From positions 1-13,781 of the forward strand of contig DAOVMU010000013.1 in the NCBI GenBank assembly GCA_030630585.1: DNA of 13,781 nucleotides, in the 5' to 3' direction. The stretch's first letter is position 1, and each line of letters opens with the position of its first letter. Shown in pieces: positions 13,408 through 13,781 of this stretch. The notes below the pieces were generated by a model, which saw only the letters and a list, made by a program, of their open reading frames with translations, had not been told where the DNA came from and did not search any database. The translations under genes and the position numbers were made by a program. The DNA is from Candidatus Bathyarchaeota archaeon. GTDB lineage: Archaea > Thermoproteota > Bathyarchaeia > Bathyarchaeales > Bathycorpusculaceae.

Positions 13408-13781
13408 TTCTCTTCCTTCTTTCCTCTTTTGTTGGACACTTCGGATTGAAACACAGTGTCCATGGACGTTTCCCTTTTATCCAAACCTGAACTGTAGGCC
13501 AACCGCACCCGCGACAGTTTTTTCCAAGCGGTTTGACCAAGCCTCTTTGTGGAAGAGGAAATGATGTTTCACATTTCCCTTTGAAATAGTTTGTGCAACC
13601 AATGAAACGTTTACCTGTTTTCCTCGAATATAATATCATGAGTTTGCCTGTGTTACACACCGGGCACGTTCCGATTTTCCTCTCTTCCAACCTAGCCCTT
13701 TTTATGGCGCTGCTCAACTGTTCGCCAATTATTTTCTCTTTCTCTTTCAGTTCCTCTACCACTGGCTTTAGGATCTCAACA
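13376..13781 (-). CDS. topA: DNA topoisomerase I, C-terminal zinc-finger end (partial, runs off the window)
   Basis: The frame stays open to the right edge and reads as the tail of an archaeal type IA topoisomerase, which relaxes negative supercoils by a single-strand break. Visible are the end of the core domain (LKEKEKIIGEQL and following) and two tetracysteine zinc fingers: CPVC...C-x7-C about 100 residues before the end, and CRGC...C-x4-C nearer the C-terminus. The linker PLPQRGLVKPLGKNC and the SRKTGKRFIGC segment are characteristic of archaeal TopA tails. The protein ends in a basic tail (KEERRKRIEMRNMQQRN). The catalytic tyrosine region lies outside the window. An internal GTG at 13762 is not taken as a start, because codons upstream of it keep the family pattern. 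Confidence 0.9.
   Translation of the reverse strand, partial: VEILKPVVEELKEKEKIIGEQLSSAIKRARLEERKIGTCPVCNTGKLMILYSRKTGKRFIGCTNYFKGKCETSFPLPQRGLVKPLGKNCRGCGWPTVQVWIKGKRPWTLCFNPKCPTKEERRKRIEMRNMQQRN

Noticed and set aside
1..13781. CRISPR array, insertion sequence, integrase or toxin-antitoxin pair
   Set aside because: No regularly spaced direct repeats, terminal inverted repeats, transposase motifs or typical toxin-antitoxin pair were found on either strand.

Overview
The window reads as a piece of an archaeal chromosome. The marker genes are CDP-archaeol synthase (ether-lipid synthesis), RadB, a Clp1/Grc3-type polynucleotide kinase, a two-domain Sua5, and the zinc-finger tail of an archaeal-type topoisomerase I. 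TATA-like boxes, short or absent leaders and many TTG/GTG starts fit the same picture. The gene mix and protein style suggest a mesophilic-to-moderate TACK-type archaeon such as a Bathyarchaeia member, but the lineage is inference.

Layout. (1) 1-5756 is a histidine-degradation region: glutamate formiminotransferase (ftcD, +), a GNAT acetyltransferase on the opposite strand, then a metallo-beta-lactamase-fold hydrolase and imidazolonepropionase (hutI) in tandem, and urocanate hydratase (hutU). Histidine ammonia-lyase and formimino-THF cyclodeaminase are not in the window, so three of the usual steps (urocanate to imidazolonepropionate to formiminoglutamate to glutamate) are encoded here. The 344-base gap between hutI and hutU holds an overlooked 41-residue hydrophobic reading frame on the minus strand. 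(2) 5757-8705 runs on the minus strand: a PAC4-like small protein, a ubiD-family decarboxylase pseudogene coupled to it by an ATGA overlap, a CBS-pair protein, and sua5 (tRNA t6A37 synthesis). A doubtful 31-codon Cys-rich frame follows sua5. (3) 8775-9431 is an endonuclease III (+). (4) 9507-11454 is a minus-strand overlapping pair: a RuvC/RNase-H-fold protein followed by the Clp1/Grc3-type kinase. (5) 11524-12750 is radB followed by carS (+). (6) 12765-13781 is a minus-strand run: the 3' end of topA, a 71-residue zinc-finger protein overlapping it, and a three-helix membrane protein with OST3/OST6-like character.

The clearest unusual item is the ubiD pseudogene at 7633-8337. It is one continuous frame of 235 codons that matches the N-terminal half of UbiD proteins throughout, broken by five in-frame stops with no net frameshift, and it ends at about half the family length. 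I found no CRISPR array, insertion sequence, tRNA, rRNA or clear defence/mobile system. Apart from the pseudogene and the small reading frames, this is mostly ordinary core archaeal sequence, and I do not see a convincing undescribed multi-gene system.
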